This document shows, one piece after another, positions 1 to 11,449 of a DNA stretch of 64,000 bases (the stretch's first letter is position 1; every line of letters starts with the position of its first letter). This stretch comes from Acidianus infernus (lineage in GTDB: Archaea; Thermoproteota; Thermoprotei_A; Sulfolobales; Sulfolobaceae). Under the pieces are notes generated by a model. The model was not told the DNA's origin, did no database searches, and saw only the letters and a program-made list of their open reading frames with translations. The DNA lies in contig NZ_WFIY01000004.1 of the NCBI RefSeq assembly GCF_009729545.1, positions 532,001 to 596,000 on the forward strand, read 5' to 3'. Both the position numbers and the translations under genes were made by a program.

Positions 1-603
1 TTTATCAAGTATTCCTTTCTTCTTAAAATATCCGTGAAGCATTAATGACATTTCGAAGACTGGCCCTTCACAAGCAGCATCAGAGAATGGAGCTAAGTTC
101 TCAGGAACTTTAGGCCTTGGATTACGACCTTGATAGAAATAGCCTGAGCCTATTGTTACATTTCCTCCTTGAAAAGTAGCTAATCTGTCCCTTAATTTTA
201 GCGCGAAATCTGGCTCACAAACGCTGTAACCATATTTATCCCAGCCTTTTATTAATTCTGTTCCTAAGTGTGCACCTATTCCAACAATTACGTAATCGTA
301 TTCTTCCTCCTCAATTGAGCCGTCAGGTTTTTTATATATAACTTCGTTGTTTTTTGCGTCTATTTTTATTACTTTTCCTTCTTGGAATTCTATACCTTTT
401 TCTGGTAATGCTTGAGATAAGTCTAATTTAAATTGATCTACATCCTTTACTCCTATAGAAACGTGGGGTAAATCTAACCTTAGCCAACTAAATCTGCTCT
501 CATTTATTAATTTTATTTCAGCTTTGCTTCCTACTAACCTTTTTAGTGTATATGCAGGAGTTAAAGCCCCGAACCTTCCTCCTAATACTAATACTTTAGT
601 CAT
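1..603 (-). CDS. sqr: Sulfide:quinone oxidoreductase, 5' part (truncated by window edge)
   Basis: Flavoprotein that oxidises sulfide and passes the electrons to membrane quinone. The first 201 codons are present and the 3' end lies outside the window. The start ATG is at 603. The N-terminus has an FAD-binding strand and turn with motif LGGRFGA (a GxGxxG variant), and further on VIVGIGAH. Cysteines fall at residues 129 (SVCEP) and 178 (ACEGP), the positions I recall for two of the three redox cysteines of the Acidianus ambivalens enzyme. The third would be outside the window. The sequence looks closely related to that protein as I remember it. It is transcribed in the same direction as the upstream glycosyltransferase but is separated from it by about 100 bp with its own AT-rich promoter region. 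Confidence 0.9.
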   Translation of the reverse strand, partial: MTKVLVLGGRFGALTPAYTLKRLVGSKAEIKLINESRFSWLRLDLPHVSIGVKDVDQFKLDLSQALPEKGIEFQEGKVIKIDAKNNEVIYKKPDGSIEEEEYDYVIVGIGAHLGTELIKGWDKYGYSVCEPDFALKLRDRLATFQGGNVTIGSGYFYQGRNPRPKVPENLAPFSDAACEGPVFEMSLMLHGYFKKKGILDK

Positions 604-622
604 TTTTATCAAACAAAACTAT

Positions 623-634
623 ATGTTTGAACAT
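623..634. promoter_or_regulatory. Inverted repeat upstream of sqr
   Basis: ATGTT-TG-AACAT, a 5-2-5 inverted repeat 20 to 31 nt upstream of the sqr start codon. It lies where a TATA box or start site would be, so a regulator bound here could block transcription. This is inference from position and symmetry only, and short AT-rich inverted repeats are common by chance. Confidence 0.25.
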
Positions 635-700
635 AAAAAACCTTTTTTATGTAAAGTTATATTTTCCAATTAATCTAACTTTTTATAAAAATATGAAAAA

Positions 701-1759
701 TTAACATTCAAAAGTTTGACATAAAATTTCCTTTAATTTCTCTGCATGATTTTCCCAAGATAAATCCTTCGCAGTATTCCACGCATTAACGCTCATTTTA
801 TGCCAGTTTTCTAAAGTTTCATTAATCCTATCTACGGCTTCTTCCCAATCTCTTACTACAAATCCATTTTCACCCTGCTTTATTAGCTCCTTACTTCCTA
901 GACCTTCGTTAACTATTACAGGTACTCCGTAAGCCATTGCCTCAATTACTCCCAATCCTGGACCTCTTTCATTAAAGCCAAACCTTACAAGGACTAAGGC
1001 TTTTGAATATAGCTCTACGAGTTTTTCCTCGCTTATTTTTCCAGTTACTGTTACGTAATCTCCGTACTTTCTTAAGAATTCTTTTAAAGTATCTTCCCTA
1101 GCCCAAGAACCTGCCATCACCATTTTACCTTTTATTCTCTTTGCTATTTCGCCGTAAATCTCTGGCTTTCTTCCGGAGTCCCAAGTTGATACTGCCAAAA
1201 CAATTCTTTCTCTGCTTTCTGGCAATTTACTTACCGGATAACAGCCCGGGTATATTACTTCAGATTTTATTCCATATTCCTCTAAAGTCTTCTTATTCCA
1301 CATGGAGTTAGTAATAATAACCTTTGCATTTCTTAATACTTTTTCTTCAATTTTCTTAGGTAAAAAGTATTTCACCCCTTTCAAGGGTAATGATGTTTCG
1401 TGGAGGTAAACTGCGTAATCTTCTCCATAACGTAATTTCCTTACGTAACCGGTAATTCCTGCAAATTGGTCATGATAAAGAGTAGGTCCCCTAATCTTTG
1501 TTGCTCTTAAAATTAAGTCAAGGTCTACTGTTGCTTCCTTTCCTCTATGTTTTGCATAAATTGAAGTTATAAAAGAGAAAAGAGGAGTAAAGAAGCCTTT
1601 TTCTCCCCTTTTCCTAAGTATTAAATAATTTACACCGTCTAACTTATAATTTCCTCCAGCATCCCTATAAATTATTAATTTCCATTTAGTATTCCTAGCT
1701 TCTTCTATAGCCATTTTAGGAACAGCACTATTCCATAAAAGTCTTACAGCAATCTGCAT
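701..1759 (-). CDS. Glycosyltransferase family 4 (GT-B fold)
   Basis: About 352 aa. Retaining GT4 transferases move a sugar from a nucleotide sugar to a lipid or glycan acceptor on the cytoplasmic side of the membrane. The C-terminal half has the family signature: a VLAVSTWDSGRKPE strand, then GFNERGPGLGVIEAMAYGVPVIV, matching the E-x7-E type nucleotide-sugar site, and GENGFVV. I chose the ATG at 1759 (MQIAVRLL) over an in-frame upstream ATG at 1816, because the upstream extension is a hydrophobic low-complexity stretch overlapping the end of the zinc-ribbon gene. The acceptor is unknown; it may take part in N-glycan or exopolysaccharide synthesis. Confidence 0.85.
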   Translation of the reverse strand: MQIAVRLLWNSAVPKMAIEEARNTKWKLIIYRDAGGNYKLDGVNYLILRKRGEKGFFTPLFSFITSIYAKHRGKEATVDLDLILRATKIRGPTLYHDQFAGITGYVRKLRYGEDYAVYLHETSLPLKGVKYFLPKKIEEKVLRNAKVIITNSMWNKKTLEEYGIKSEVIYPGCYPVSKLPESRERIVLAVSTWDSGRKPEIYGEIAKRIKGKMVMAGSWAREDTLKEFLRKYGDYVTVTGKISEEKLVELYSKALVLVRFGFNERGPGLGVIEAMAYGVPVIVNEGLGSKELIKQGENGFVVRDWEEAVDRINETLENWHKMSVNAWNTAKDLSWENHAEKLKEILCQTFEC

Positions 1760-1794
1760 TAACAAGAAGAAAGAAGAAAAAAGAAAATAATAAA

Positions 1795-2283
1795 TTAAGC
1801 TAATCTTGCACCGCAATTTATACAGAACTTAGCTCCTGGCGGATTTAAGTAACCGCATTGCGGGCATCTGATTTGTTGAGGTGCTTGAGGAGCAATTGGT
1901 TGTTGAGAAGCAACTGTCGGAGTTATTTGTTGATTAATAGGTTGCGTTGTTGGCATCGGTAAGTCGAATAAACCGTCATTAATTTCCTTATCTATTTGAG
2001 TTAATAATCTTCTATTTATCAATTCTCTGCCTATGGGCCCTATGTGTTCTTCTTCAATTATTATCCTGAACTCAGATGGAGAGCCAGTAACTCTAACTAT
2101 TAATTCTTCTGCATGATGAAAATGACCTTTCTTTAGTCCTCTAATTATGTAATCTTGGTATTGCGGATTACCAATCATCATTGGCTGCATAGTCGATTCC
2201 CAGCCTTCTTGCAAAAGTATGCTATTAATTTCTTGAGCTAACGCTTGAAGGTTTACATATCTTCCTGTATAGAGTTTCTGCAT
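1795..2283 (-). CDS. Zinc-ribbon protein with N-terminal GW domain
   Basis: 162 aa of unknown function. The N-terminal 90 residues form an alpha/beta domain beginning LYTGRYVNLQALAQEI...LLQEGW, followed by a Pro/Gln/Thr-rich linker (about 105-137) and a C-terminal zinc ribbon with two CxxC pairs (CPQC...CINC). The N-terminal domain resembles the start of the 129-aa protein at 21813-22202 (shared NLQA, QE, LQ-x2-GW), so the two are probably distant paralogues. The ribbon suggests protein or nucleic-acid interaction. Its stop codon lies just upstream of the glycosyltransferase start, so the two may be co-transcribed. Confidence 0.75.
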   Translation of the reverse strand: MQKLYTGRYVNLQALAQEINSILLQEGWESTMQPMMIGNPQYQDYIIRGLKKGHFHHAEELIVRVTGSPSEFRIIIEEEHIGPIGRELINRRLLTQIDKEINDGLFDLPMPTTQPINQQITPTVASQQPIAPQAPQQIRCPQCGYLNPPGAKFCINCGARLA

Positions 2284-2376
2284 ATTATATTACCCATTTA
2301 TTGATTTAATAAATCTTCGTGAGTTTTTATTAGTTTCAACTTTGTCTCTTCTCTTTTATTATTAAAGCACTATGTC

Positions 2377-2959
<583 letters not shown>

Positions 2960-3123
2960 AATTAATATTATATTTATGTTTTTATATGTTTTTCTTCCCT
3001 AAGGCATTTACTCCTCTAAAATCCTTTTTAATATGCATAATCATTCTGAACGCAGAATTCTTGTAGCTTATTAACGACTAAAAGAAGACACTATTAAAAG
3101 CTTTAGTTTTTGCATATTTAAAT

Positions 3124-4260
3124 ATGAAAAGTAAAGAATCAGAGCAAGTTCTAGTAATCTTCATAACTTCCCTATCTTTCTTTCTAAGTTACTTTTCTAG
3201 GATTGCTTGGAGTATAGTTTCAGTTTATTCTTCTCTTAAGCCTACAGAATTGCAAGATAGTATAATATTTTCCTTATTCTTTATAGGATATGTAATAGTT
3301 CAAATTCCTTCTGGCTTTATTGCAAATGGTTACCCTAAGGTAACTTCTATAATATCACTCTTAGGGCTGTCTTTTGCTTCTTTTCTTTCGGGTTATGCGA
3401 ATTCGATAGTTTTTGAATATTTCTCAAGTATTTTAATGGGATTATTTGCAGGCTGGATTTATCCTACTACAATTAGAATTCTATCTTGTAAATTTTCTGG
3501 CAAAGAATTACCAATAGCAATAGGTTATTATAGTTTAGCGTGGCCGTTATCTATAGTATTAGCAGGAGTAACTTTGCCTTATTTAAGTATCAATTTTGGC
3601 TGGAGGTTCCCTTACTACTTAATTTCAATAATATCATTGTTTACAGCTCTATCTTACTTGCCAATGCCTATTAAAAACTCTAAAATTGAGAGGAAATCCC
3701 TCTTCTTGGTAGCTAAAAATAGGAACGTTATAATAGTCAGCTTTTCAGGTTTCCTTTTCTTTCTTTCTTATTGGATAATAACACTTTATGCATATAAATA
3801 CTTCCTAACCTTAGGAATGAACTCTTATATTGCAGGCTTAACTTACTCAATGCTTGCTTTAGCCGGAATTCCTTCAACAGTAATTGCTGGTTATATAATA
3901 AGAAAGATAGGAATCAAAAATTCGCTAGCATTTTTTGAGGGGATATACGGCTTGCTCACATTTAACCTCTCATACTATTTATCTATGATTCAAATCTTTA
4001 TTATAGCGAGTATTATGGGATTTGTTAGGTTTATAATAACACCTGCTAATTCAAGTGCAGTATCAGTAATTGACAGAAAGAACGCTGGAAGCGTTTCTGG
4101 TTTTGCAAACTTTTTCTGGCAAAGCAGTGGTATACTGGCTCCATTAATTGCATCTATCATTATAACTTCCTTAGGATTTAAGTTACTTTGGTTATTCTCA
4201 GGATTTATAATAATACTCTCTTCAACCATTTACTTATTTTTATTAAAAATTAAGGAATGA
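3124..4260 (+). CDS. MFS transporter
   Basis: 378 aa with about 12 predicted transmembrane helices. The major facilitator fold is suggested by FSLFFIGYVIVQIPSGFIANGYP in the helix 2 region and the loop 2-3 position, and by a second half beginning near residue 200. The normal loop 2-3 motif A (GxLaDrxGRrk) is poorly conserved (SGFIANGYPK), unlike the two other MFS genes here. The substrate cannot be told. The start ATG sits about 25 nt behind a TATA-like ATTAAAAGCTTTA stretch, consistent with a leaderless message. It has no close partner gene. Confidence 0.82.
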   Translation: MKSKESEQVLVIFITSLSFFLSYFSRIAWSIVSVYSSLKPTELQDSIIFSLFFIGYVIVQIPSGFIANGYPKVTSIISLLGLSFASFLSGYANSIVFEYFSSILMGLFAGWIYPTTIRILSCKFSGKELPIAIGYYSLAWPLSIVLAGVTLPYLSINFGWRFPYYLISIISLFTALSYLPMPIKNSKIERKSLFLVAKNRNVIIVSFSGFLFFLSYWIITLYAYKYFLTLGMNSYIAGLTYSMLALAGIPSTVIAGYIIRKIGIKNSLAFFEGIYGLLTFNLSYYLSMIQIFIIASIMGFVRFIITPANSSAVSVIDRKNAGSVSGFANFFWQSSGILAPLIASIIITSLGFKLLWLFSGFIIILSSTIYLFLLKIKE

Positions 4261-4391
4261 CATCCTTATTAACCCCTTTGAGAAAGGTAAAAATGGAAAG
4301 GGAAGTAAAAATATGTATCAAAAATCTCTATTTAAGTCAAATAAATCCTTCTCCGTAAGAAAGAATTTAACTTTAGGAAAATCGCGTTAAT

Positions 4392-4406
4392 GCCCCTTTA
4401 TGGGGC
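4392..4406. other. GC-rich hairpin in front of the GNAT gene
   Basis: GCCCC-TTTAT-GGGGC, a 5-bp perfect GC stem with a 5-nt loop, striking in such AT-rich DNA. It is not followed by a T-run, so it is not an obvious terminator. It lies within open codons that continue in frame upstream of the GNAT start, so it may simply be the remains of a longer N-terminus. Confidence 0.35.
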
Positions 4407-4463
4407 TTACGTGAAATAAGAATTGAAGATACAGAAAAACCATTTAAGAGTGGAGATTATAGA

Positions 4464-4838
4464 ATGGATAAGTACTCTCTTAAGGACTATTACTTATGGA
4501 AATTGCAAGGAGACTTAGTTTACGTCTTGGATATAGACGGAAATATAGCCGGCGTTATTGATATAATAGAGAATAACGATAGCTTGTTAATTGATATGTT
4601 AGCTAGAAATATCCTAGTAAAGGCTGAAAAAGTTGGTAGTAGAATGTTGGATTTTGCGGAATATTTAGCTAAAATTAAAGGTAAGAAATTGGTAAAACTT
4701 GAGGCTTTAGATACTGCAATAGGATTTTACAAGAAGATGGGATACAAGGAAGTTTATAAAAGATTTGATAGAGAATGGGGATTGCTTACAGTAATGGAGA
4801 AGGAAATTGAAAAATACGTGACAGAACCTGCTTACTAA
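4464..4838 (+). CDS. Short GNAT-family N-acetyltransferase
   Basis: 124 aa. GNAT enzymes transfer acetyl from acetyl-CoA to an amine. Strands beta2-beta3 (LVYVLDIDGNIAGVIDI), the helix region after AEKVGSRMLDFAEYLAK (replacing the usual acetyl-CoA loop Q/RxxGxG/A) and the C-terminal LDTAIGFYKKMGYKEV are typical. The usual first 20-40 residues before beta2 are missing. The frame stays open for 30 codons upstream, to a stop at 4374-4376, and reads like coding sequence (LREIRIEDTEKPF). There is no ATG, GTG or TTG there, so either the gene was shortened or its old start has decayed. It may be functional or a relic. Confidence 0.65.
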   Translation: MDKYSLKDYYLWKLQGDLVYVLDIDGNIAGVIDIIENNDSLLIDMLARNILVKAEKVGSRMLDFAEYLAKIKGKKLVKLEALDTAIGFYKKMGYKEVYKRFDREWGLLTVMEKEIEKYVTEPAY

Positions 4839-4840
4839 AG

Positions 4841-6019
4841 TTACTTATTTTTTGTAATTACAGTTCCTCTAGGCCAAGTTAATAATGTTATTAAAACTAT
4901 GAGCAAAGATGAATATCCTAGAATATTTCCAAACAAAGGAGAATTTGCTAAACCAAATATTTGAACTAAAGTACCCATAGTTATTGATCCTACGCCACCA
5001 ACAACACTACCTAAATTGTAAGATAATCCAGTTAGCGCTGACCTAACTTCTGGTGGGACGGATTCTACTATCAACAGAGGTGCTAGTGGCCAAAATCCAG
5101 TAGCTATTGAATATACCAGCAAACCTATAAGCATTAGTTCTGCTGATTTTACTATTATTGGCAACATCATTGGTAAACCTATCATTTCCCCAATAACGCC
5201 ATAAATTATTAGTTTCCTCTTATTTATGAAGTCTGCAACTCTGCCATATACTATGAAAGATATTGCCAAGAAAATATTAGCTACCGTCATCATTAAACCT
5301 ATAAAGTCCTTTGATAAGCCTAAATATTCAGCTAATCCTGGATAAACTGCAAATATTGAATAGTAAGAGAAAAACATTCCAGATATCACGATAGAGGCTC
5401 TAATTAATATCTTAGTATATTCCTTGACGTTTGTATTGCTTATAGTCTTTCTAGAAACTTTAACGTCCGTCACTTTCAAAATAATATAAGGTAATAATAT
5501 AATAGGAATTGAACCAGTAAGTAAAAATAACCTCCAACCAATACCGCCCATTGATTGTGAAAACACTATAAAAGCCACTCCAGTTAAGGCGTAACCTACA
5601 CCGTAGCCGGCTTGAACAATTCCATTAATTAGCCCTCTAGCACTTGGAGGAGCTTGTTCGTAAGCTATTACGGTTCCCGCAGTCCATTGAGCGCCCATAA
5701 ATAATCCTTGAAAAGCTCTTGCAATTAATAAAATTACTGCATTAGGAGAAAATGCCATTAAGCTTTGAAAAGCGGAATATCCTGCTGTTCCTATTGCTAA
5801 AATTGGTTTTCTTCCTCTTCTATCAGCTATTTTACCAAATGCATAACCTCCTATTACTCTAAAAATTAAGCCTAGAGCAAAGAGTAAAGTTCCTTCTACA
5901 GTGTTTAGACCCAAACATTTTTGGAAATAGTAATAAACGTAAGTTACTATTAACAAGTCGTAAATGTTTCCTGCCCAAGAAAAGAAAGCTGAAATTGTAG
6001 CGTGAATGTACCTTTGCAT
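4841..6019 (-). CDS. MFS transporter (metabolite:H+ symporter type), copy 1
   Basis: 392 aa with 12 predicted helices. Loop 2-3 carries a clear motif A, GKIADRRGRKP. Helices 4-5 contain RAFQGLFMGAQWTAGTVIAYEQAPPSARG, typical of the sugar/organic-acid porter branch. It is closely similar along its whole length to the plus-strand transporter at 7589-8779 (same N-terminus HATIS-x6-WAGNIYDLL), so the two are paralogues around the ATPase-like gene at 6122-7357. The substrate is unknown; organic acids are a fair guess in this acidophile. Transcription runs towards the GNAT gene, with 2 bp between the stops. Confidence 0.87.
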   Translation of the reverse strand: MQRYIHATISAFFSWAGNIYDLLIVTYVYYYFQKCLGLNTVEGTLLFALGLIFRVIGGYAFGKIADRRGRKPILAIGTAGYSAFQSLMAFSPNAVILLIARAFQGLFMGAQWTAGTVIAYEQAPPSARGLINGIVQAGYGVGYALTGVAFIVFSQSMGGIGWRLFLLTGSIPIILLPYIILKVTDVKVSRKTISNTNVKEYTKILIRASIVISGMFFSYYSIFAVYPGLAEYLGLSKDFIGLMMTVANIFLAISFIVYGRVADFINKRKLIIYGVIGEMIGLPMMLPIIVKSAELMLIGLLVYSIATGFWPLAPLLIVESVPPEVRSALTGLSYNLGSVVGGVGSITMGTLVQIFGLANSPLFGNILGYSSLLIVLITLLTWPRGTVITKNK

Positions 6020-6121
6020 TGCATTTTTACTAACCTAACTTTAACACTTATTTTTGACTTACTAAATTTAAAAAGACTGTAAGCTACTTCTTTTTATTAT
6101 TTTAAAAGAAGTTTCTAAATT

Positions 6122-7357
6122 TTAAACTAATTTTTCATTTTTATATACTTGACAGTCCTTAAAATACTCCAGGATTTTCTTATCCCATGTGTGAATTATA
6201 ACCTTATTTCCTTTCTCTAGCATTCTAATAATAATATCTACAACTCTCTTCTTATCCTCATCAAGTAAAAATTCTTCTGGAGATTCAATAACAACTAATG
6301 CCTGGTCCTTTAATGAGTTAACTTCCAGTATAAGCGTTGCTAAAGATTTTATTGAACGAGAACTTAAAGAAGTTATTTGAGAATCTTCATAAAATACTAG
6401 TCCTCCTTTAATACTTATAGGCAAAGAAAAATTGTCATAAAAGGAACTTTTACCTTCCTTTATCCTATTTATGGCTAATTGACAAGAATCAGAAAATAAC
6501 TGTGCAATTTCCTCATTGTTTAATGCCGATTCTTCTGCATTTAAAATGAAATGTCTTCCAGGGGGAATATATAAGAGTTCCTTAAAACCTAAGATTTCAG
6601 TCAGCTCATTCTTATATTTATCAAGAAAAGGCTGTATCAAAGCCTCCATAATTCCTACCATGAAGTCCTCAAAAACTTCGTGAGAATTAATTGCCCTCTC
6701 GTTGACTTCTTTTGCAGTAATTCTAAGTACCTTGTTTAATTCTTCGGCTTTTATCTCTTTGTTTAAACCTTTATTCTCTGGCTTAAATTTCAAATTTATT
6801 TTTACATTAACTTTCCCATCTTTATAATAAAACTCTGATTCCAAATTTAATCCTTTTACGCTCGATAATTTATATAAATCCATTTGATTAAGGCTTTTTA
6901 TCTCGCTCTCTTTTACACTAATTTTACCTTTACTTTCTATTTCTATTTTAAGTAATTTATTTATCTCGTTATTGATATCAATTTCACAAGAAATATTTAA
7001 AGGATCTTTTAACGAGAATTCTCCATTTTTCCACTCAAGTCTCATAGACGTGTTTATTTTATCAAGAATTGAAGGTAAGGCGAATGCAGGATTTATATTC
7101 CTAAAATTAAGTTCCCTTATAATCGCTGATATTTCATAAATTACATAATATAAATTTCGTAGCTGATCGGAATAGTTCCTTGATAAGTGAAAATAAAGAT
7201 TCCAAGCTAGCATTCGCCTAATTTTCAAATATCCAGAAGGATCTAAGATACTTAAAGAATTAATAAGGTCTTGTAAGTCAAAGTAGCCGTAATATAATTG
7301 GCAGTTATAATCCAAATTATATTTACCTTTTCCATTAACGATTATGTTAATAGCCAT
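6122..7357 (-). CDS. Degenerate AAA15/SMC-like ATPase lacking Walker A
   Basis: 411 aa. The C-terminal third looks like an AAA15/ABC-type ATPase core: a signature-like LSSRSIKSLATLIL, then Walker B-like ALVVIESPEEFLL, then KVIIHTWDKKIL at the switch-His position. The N-terminus, where a Walker A loop GxxGxGKS/T should be, reads INIIVNGKGKYNLDYNCQL with no Lys-Ser/Thr pair, so ATP binding of the usual kind is doubtful. The middle part is rich in Lys/Glu helices and strands. It may be a pseudo-ATPase with a structural role. It is followed downstream by one MFS transporter on the same strand and diverges from the other. Assignment to AAA15 is by motif spacing only. Confidence 0.55.
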   Translation of the reverse strand: MAINIIVNGKGKYNLDYNCQLYYGYFDLQDLINSLSILDPSGYLKIRRMLAWNLYFHLSRNYSDQLRNLYYVIYEISAIIRELNFRNINPAFALPSILDKINTSMRLEWKNGEFSLKDPLNISCEIDINNEINKLLKIEIESKGKISVKESEIKSLNQMDLYKLSSVKGLNLESEFYYKDGKVNVKINLKFKPENKGLNKEIKAEELNKVLRITAKEVNERAINSHEVFEDFMVGIMEALIQPFLDKYKNELTEILGFKELLYIPPGRHFILNAEESALNNEEIAQLFSDSCQLAINRIKEGKSSFYDNFSLPISIKGGLVFYEDSQITSLSSRSIKSLATLILEVNSLKDQALVVIESPEEFLLDEDKKRVVDIIIRMLEKGNKVIIHTWDKKILEYFKDCQVYKNEKLV

Positions 7358-7588
7358 ATCTAAAGTATTAATAGCACTTTATTAAAAACGCACATTAAAT
7401 CATTTACATTCTGAGTTTGTTTAAACCTTAATATTAATCATTATGAATATCCTAAAATATTTAAAGAACTCACATAATTAGACACGCCTAGGACTAAAAA
7501 ATTCTTAGTTCTATTTTAAAGTTTAATGAAAGATTTGAAAGATTTAAATTAATAAACCTTTTATTTTAACATGTGTTGAAATGTCTTT

Positions 7589-8779
7589 ATGAAGCATTAC
7601 ATTCACGCTACAATATCGTCCTCCTTAGCTTGGGCAGGCAATATTTATGATTTGCTATTAATCACCTACGTTTATGGAGTACTTGAAAAAGTATTCAACT
7701 TAAATTATTTTGAGATTTCCATACTTTTCTCTTTAGGTCTTATAGGAAGAGTAATAGGAGGCATGGTTTTCGGAAAGTATGCTGATACAATAGGAAGAAA
7801 GCCAGTTTTAATGATAGGAACTGGCGGTTATGCTCTATTCCAAGGTTTAATGGCCTTTTCCCCTAATGTTATTCTTTTATTTATTTTTAGATTAATTGAA
7901 GGTATATTTATGGGCGCTGAGTGGACCGCGGGAACTGTAATAGCTTACGAACAAGCTCCAAGATCTTTAAAAGGATTTGTAACCGGTATAGTTCAGGCCG
8001 GCTACGGAATAGGATATTCTCTCACTGGTATTACATATCTAATATTCGTTTCTAACATAGTTACTGACTGGAGAATATTTCTATTAACTGGAGCATTGCC
8101 TCTTCTTCTTCTACCTTACATTCAATTGAAAGTGAAGGATACAAAGGAAGGTTCGAGCAAAATAGCTATTAGATATAGAGACTACATGGGAATTTTACTT
8201 AAGGCAACTTTAGGAATGTCTGGAATGTTCACAGCATACTTTGCAGTCTTTGGAAATTATACTGAAGTTGCTGAAGTTGATCATCTCCCAGACTATGTAC
8301 TTGGCATATTAATGACTATAGCTAATCTAATTCTTGCTTTTTCCTTTATTCTCTTTGGAAGATTAGCTGATAGGTACGACAAAAAGAAATTAATTTATAT
8401 TGGCCTAATAGGGCTGATGGTAGGACTTCCATTTGCGGTCCCAGTATTATCTATATTGATTAATGTTATAGGAATGTCCCTAGGTGTAATAATTTTTGCC
8501 TTCTTTACAGGATTCTGGCCTCTTATGCCATTATTATTAGCTGACGCTGTTCCTGCAGAAGTGAGAGGCTTTCTTTCTGGATTTGCATATAATGCTGGAG
8601 GTTTCGTTGGTGGTATAGCGGATATAATTATAGGCTTGCTTACTTCAATATATGGAATAAATACAATATCAAAATGGGTAGATGGCTTCGGATTTGCTTC
8701 AGTACTTTTAGTATTGGTTAGCGTAATAACTTGGCCAAAGAGCGGAGCAAAAGCAAGAGTAATTATGATAGAGCAATAA
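7589..8779 (+). CDS. MFS transporter (metabolite:H+ symporter type), copy 2
   Basis: 396 aa with 12 predicted helices. Motif A reads GKYADTIGRKP and helix 4 is EGIFMGAEWTAGTVIAYEQAP. It is a paralogue of 4841-6019, alike in length and in most conserved blocks, but with an acidic GMFTAYFAVFGNYTEVAEVD segment in the second half that copy 1 lacks. The ATG at 7589 follows an AT-rich promoter (AAATTAATAAACCTTTTATTTT). An ATG at 7571 upstream is out of frame. Substrate unknown. Confidence 0.87.
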   Translation: MKHYIHATISSSLAWAGNIYDLLLITYVYGVLEKVFNLNYFEISILFSLGLIGRVIGGMVFGKYADTIGRKPVLMIGTGGYALFQGLMAFSPNVILLFIFRLIEGIFMGAEWTAGTVIAYEQAPRSLKGFVTGIVQAGYGIGYSLTGITYLIFVSNIVTDWRIFLLTGALPLLLLPYIQLKVKDTKEGSSKIAIRYRDYMGILLKATLGMSGMFTAYFAVFGNYTEVAEVDHLPDYVLGILMTIANLILAFSFILFGRLADRYDKKKLIYIGLIGLMVGLPFAVPVLSILINVIGMSLGVIIFAFFTGFWPLMPLLLADAVPAEVRGFLSGFAYNAGGFVGGIADIIIGLLTSIYGINTISKWVDGFGFASVLLVLVSVITWPKSGAKARVIMIEQ

Positions 8780-8820
8780 CTATCAATAATTTTTCTTTCT
8801 AGTAAAATAACATAAAGATA

Positions 8821-10764
<1,944 letters not shown>

Positions 10765-10768
10765 GACA

Positions 10769-10780
10769 GACTTTAAAGTC
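10769..10780. promoter_or_regulatory. 12-bp perfect palindrome in the acs leader
   Basis: GACTTTAAAGTC is a perfect palindrome starting 5 bp upstream of the acs ATG, between the start codon and an AT-rich TATA-like stretch (CTTAAAAATT) further upstream. This would suit a repressor operator for acs in the acs/satP divergent region. No known archaeal regulator motif is claimed. Confidence 0.4.
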
Positions 10781-10824
10781 GGACAATTTTTAAGAATTTC
10801 CCCAAAGAGTTTGAGTACATAAGA

Positions 10825-10835
10825 TTTATATTTTA
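10825..10835 (+). promoter_or_regulatory. TATA box of the acetate transporter gene
   Basis: TTTATATTTTA, centred about 27 nt upstream of the ATG at 10857, as expected for a leaderless archaeal transcript. No Shine-Dalgarno sequence precedes the ATG, which fits. Confidence 0.55.
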
Positions 10836-10856
10836 TCATATTACAGAAAATCCGCC

Positions 10857-11417
10857 ATGACGGAAGAAAAAAGGGCAAACCCTGCTCCTTTAGGATTATC
10901 TGGGTTCGCTTTAACTACATTAGTTTTAAGTACGTATAATGCTGGGTTATTAACTTCAGGATCAGGTGTAGTGTTAGGCTTAGCAGCGTTTTACGGTGGT
11001 CTAGCACAATTATTGGCAGGAATATTGGAATGGAAAGGAGGAAATACATTCGGCTATGTAGCATTCTTTACATATGGAGCTTTTTGGGAATGGTATTTTT
11101 TAACAGCTTTAGGAATATTTGGAAATATAACAGCACAAGGAGTAGGCTTAGTATTAATAGCCTTTGGAATATTTACGTTAATAATGTGGTTCGCTACGTT
11201 TAAAACTAACCTAGGATTATTTACAACTTTCCTCCTATTATGGATAACATTCTTCCTCTTAGGCATAGGTTCACTGACGTGTAATACTTTACTTGTTCAC
11301 GCAGGCGGATATACTGGAATATTAACTGCTATTGCTGCATGGTACACTGGATTGGTCCAAGTTGTTGCTGAAAGTTTAAATAAGAAAGCTCCTTTAGGAA
11401 GAGCTCCTCTATCATAA
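10857..11417 (+). CDS. satP: Acetate uptake transporter, GPR1/FUN34/YaaH (SatP) family
   Basis: 186 aa with six predicted transmembrane helices, the normal size for the family. The signature NPAPLGLSGFALTT is at residues 8-21 and marks the acetate/succinate channel family. Later helices carry FGYVAFFTYGAFWEW, also typical. It imports acetate (possibly as an acetate:H+ symporter). It is divergently arranged with acs, which gives strong functional support. The gene starts at the ATG at 10857 behind a TATA box. Confidence 0.92.
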   Translation: MTEEKRANPAPLGLSGFALTTLVLSTYNAGLLTSGSGVVLGLAAFYGGLAQLLAGILEWKGGNTFGYVAFFTYGAFWEWYFLTALGIFGNITAQGVGLVLIAFGIFTLIMWFATFKTNLGLFTTFLLLWITFFLLGIGSLTCNTLLVHAGGYTGILTAIAAWYTGLVQVVAESLNKKAPLGRAPLS

Positions 11418-11449
11418 AACTTCAAATATTTTTATAAATAAGTATTCAA

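Noticed and set aside
3990..4229. 79-codon minus-strand open frame
   Set aside because: It is antisense to the well-supported MFS transporter at 3124-4260, with no promoter or family features.
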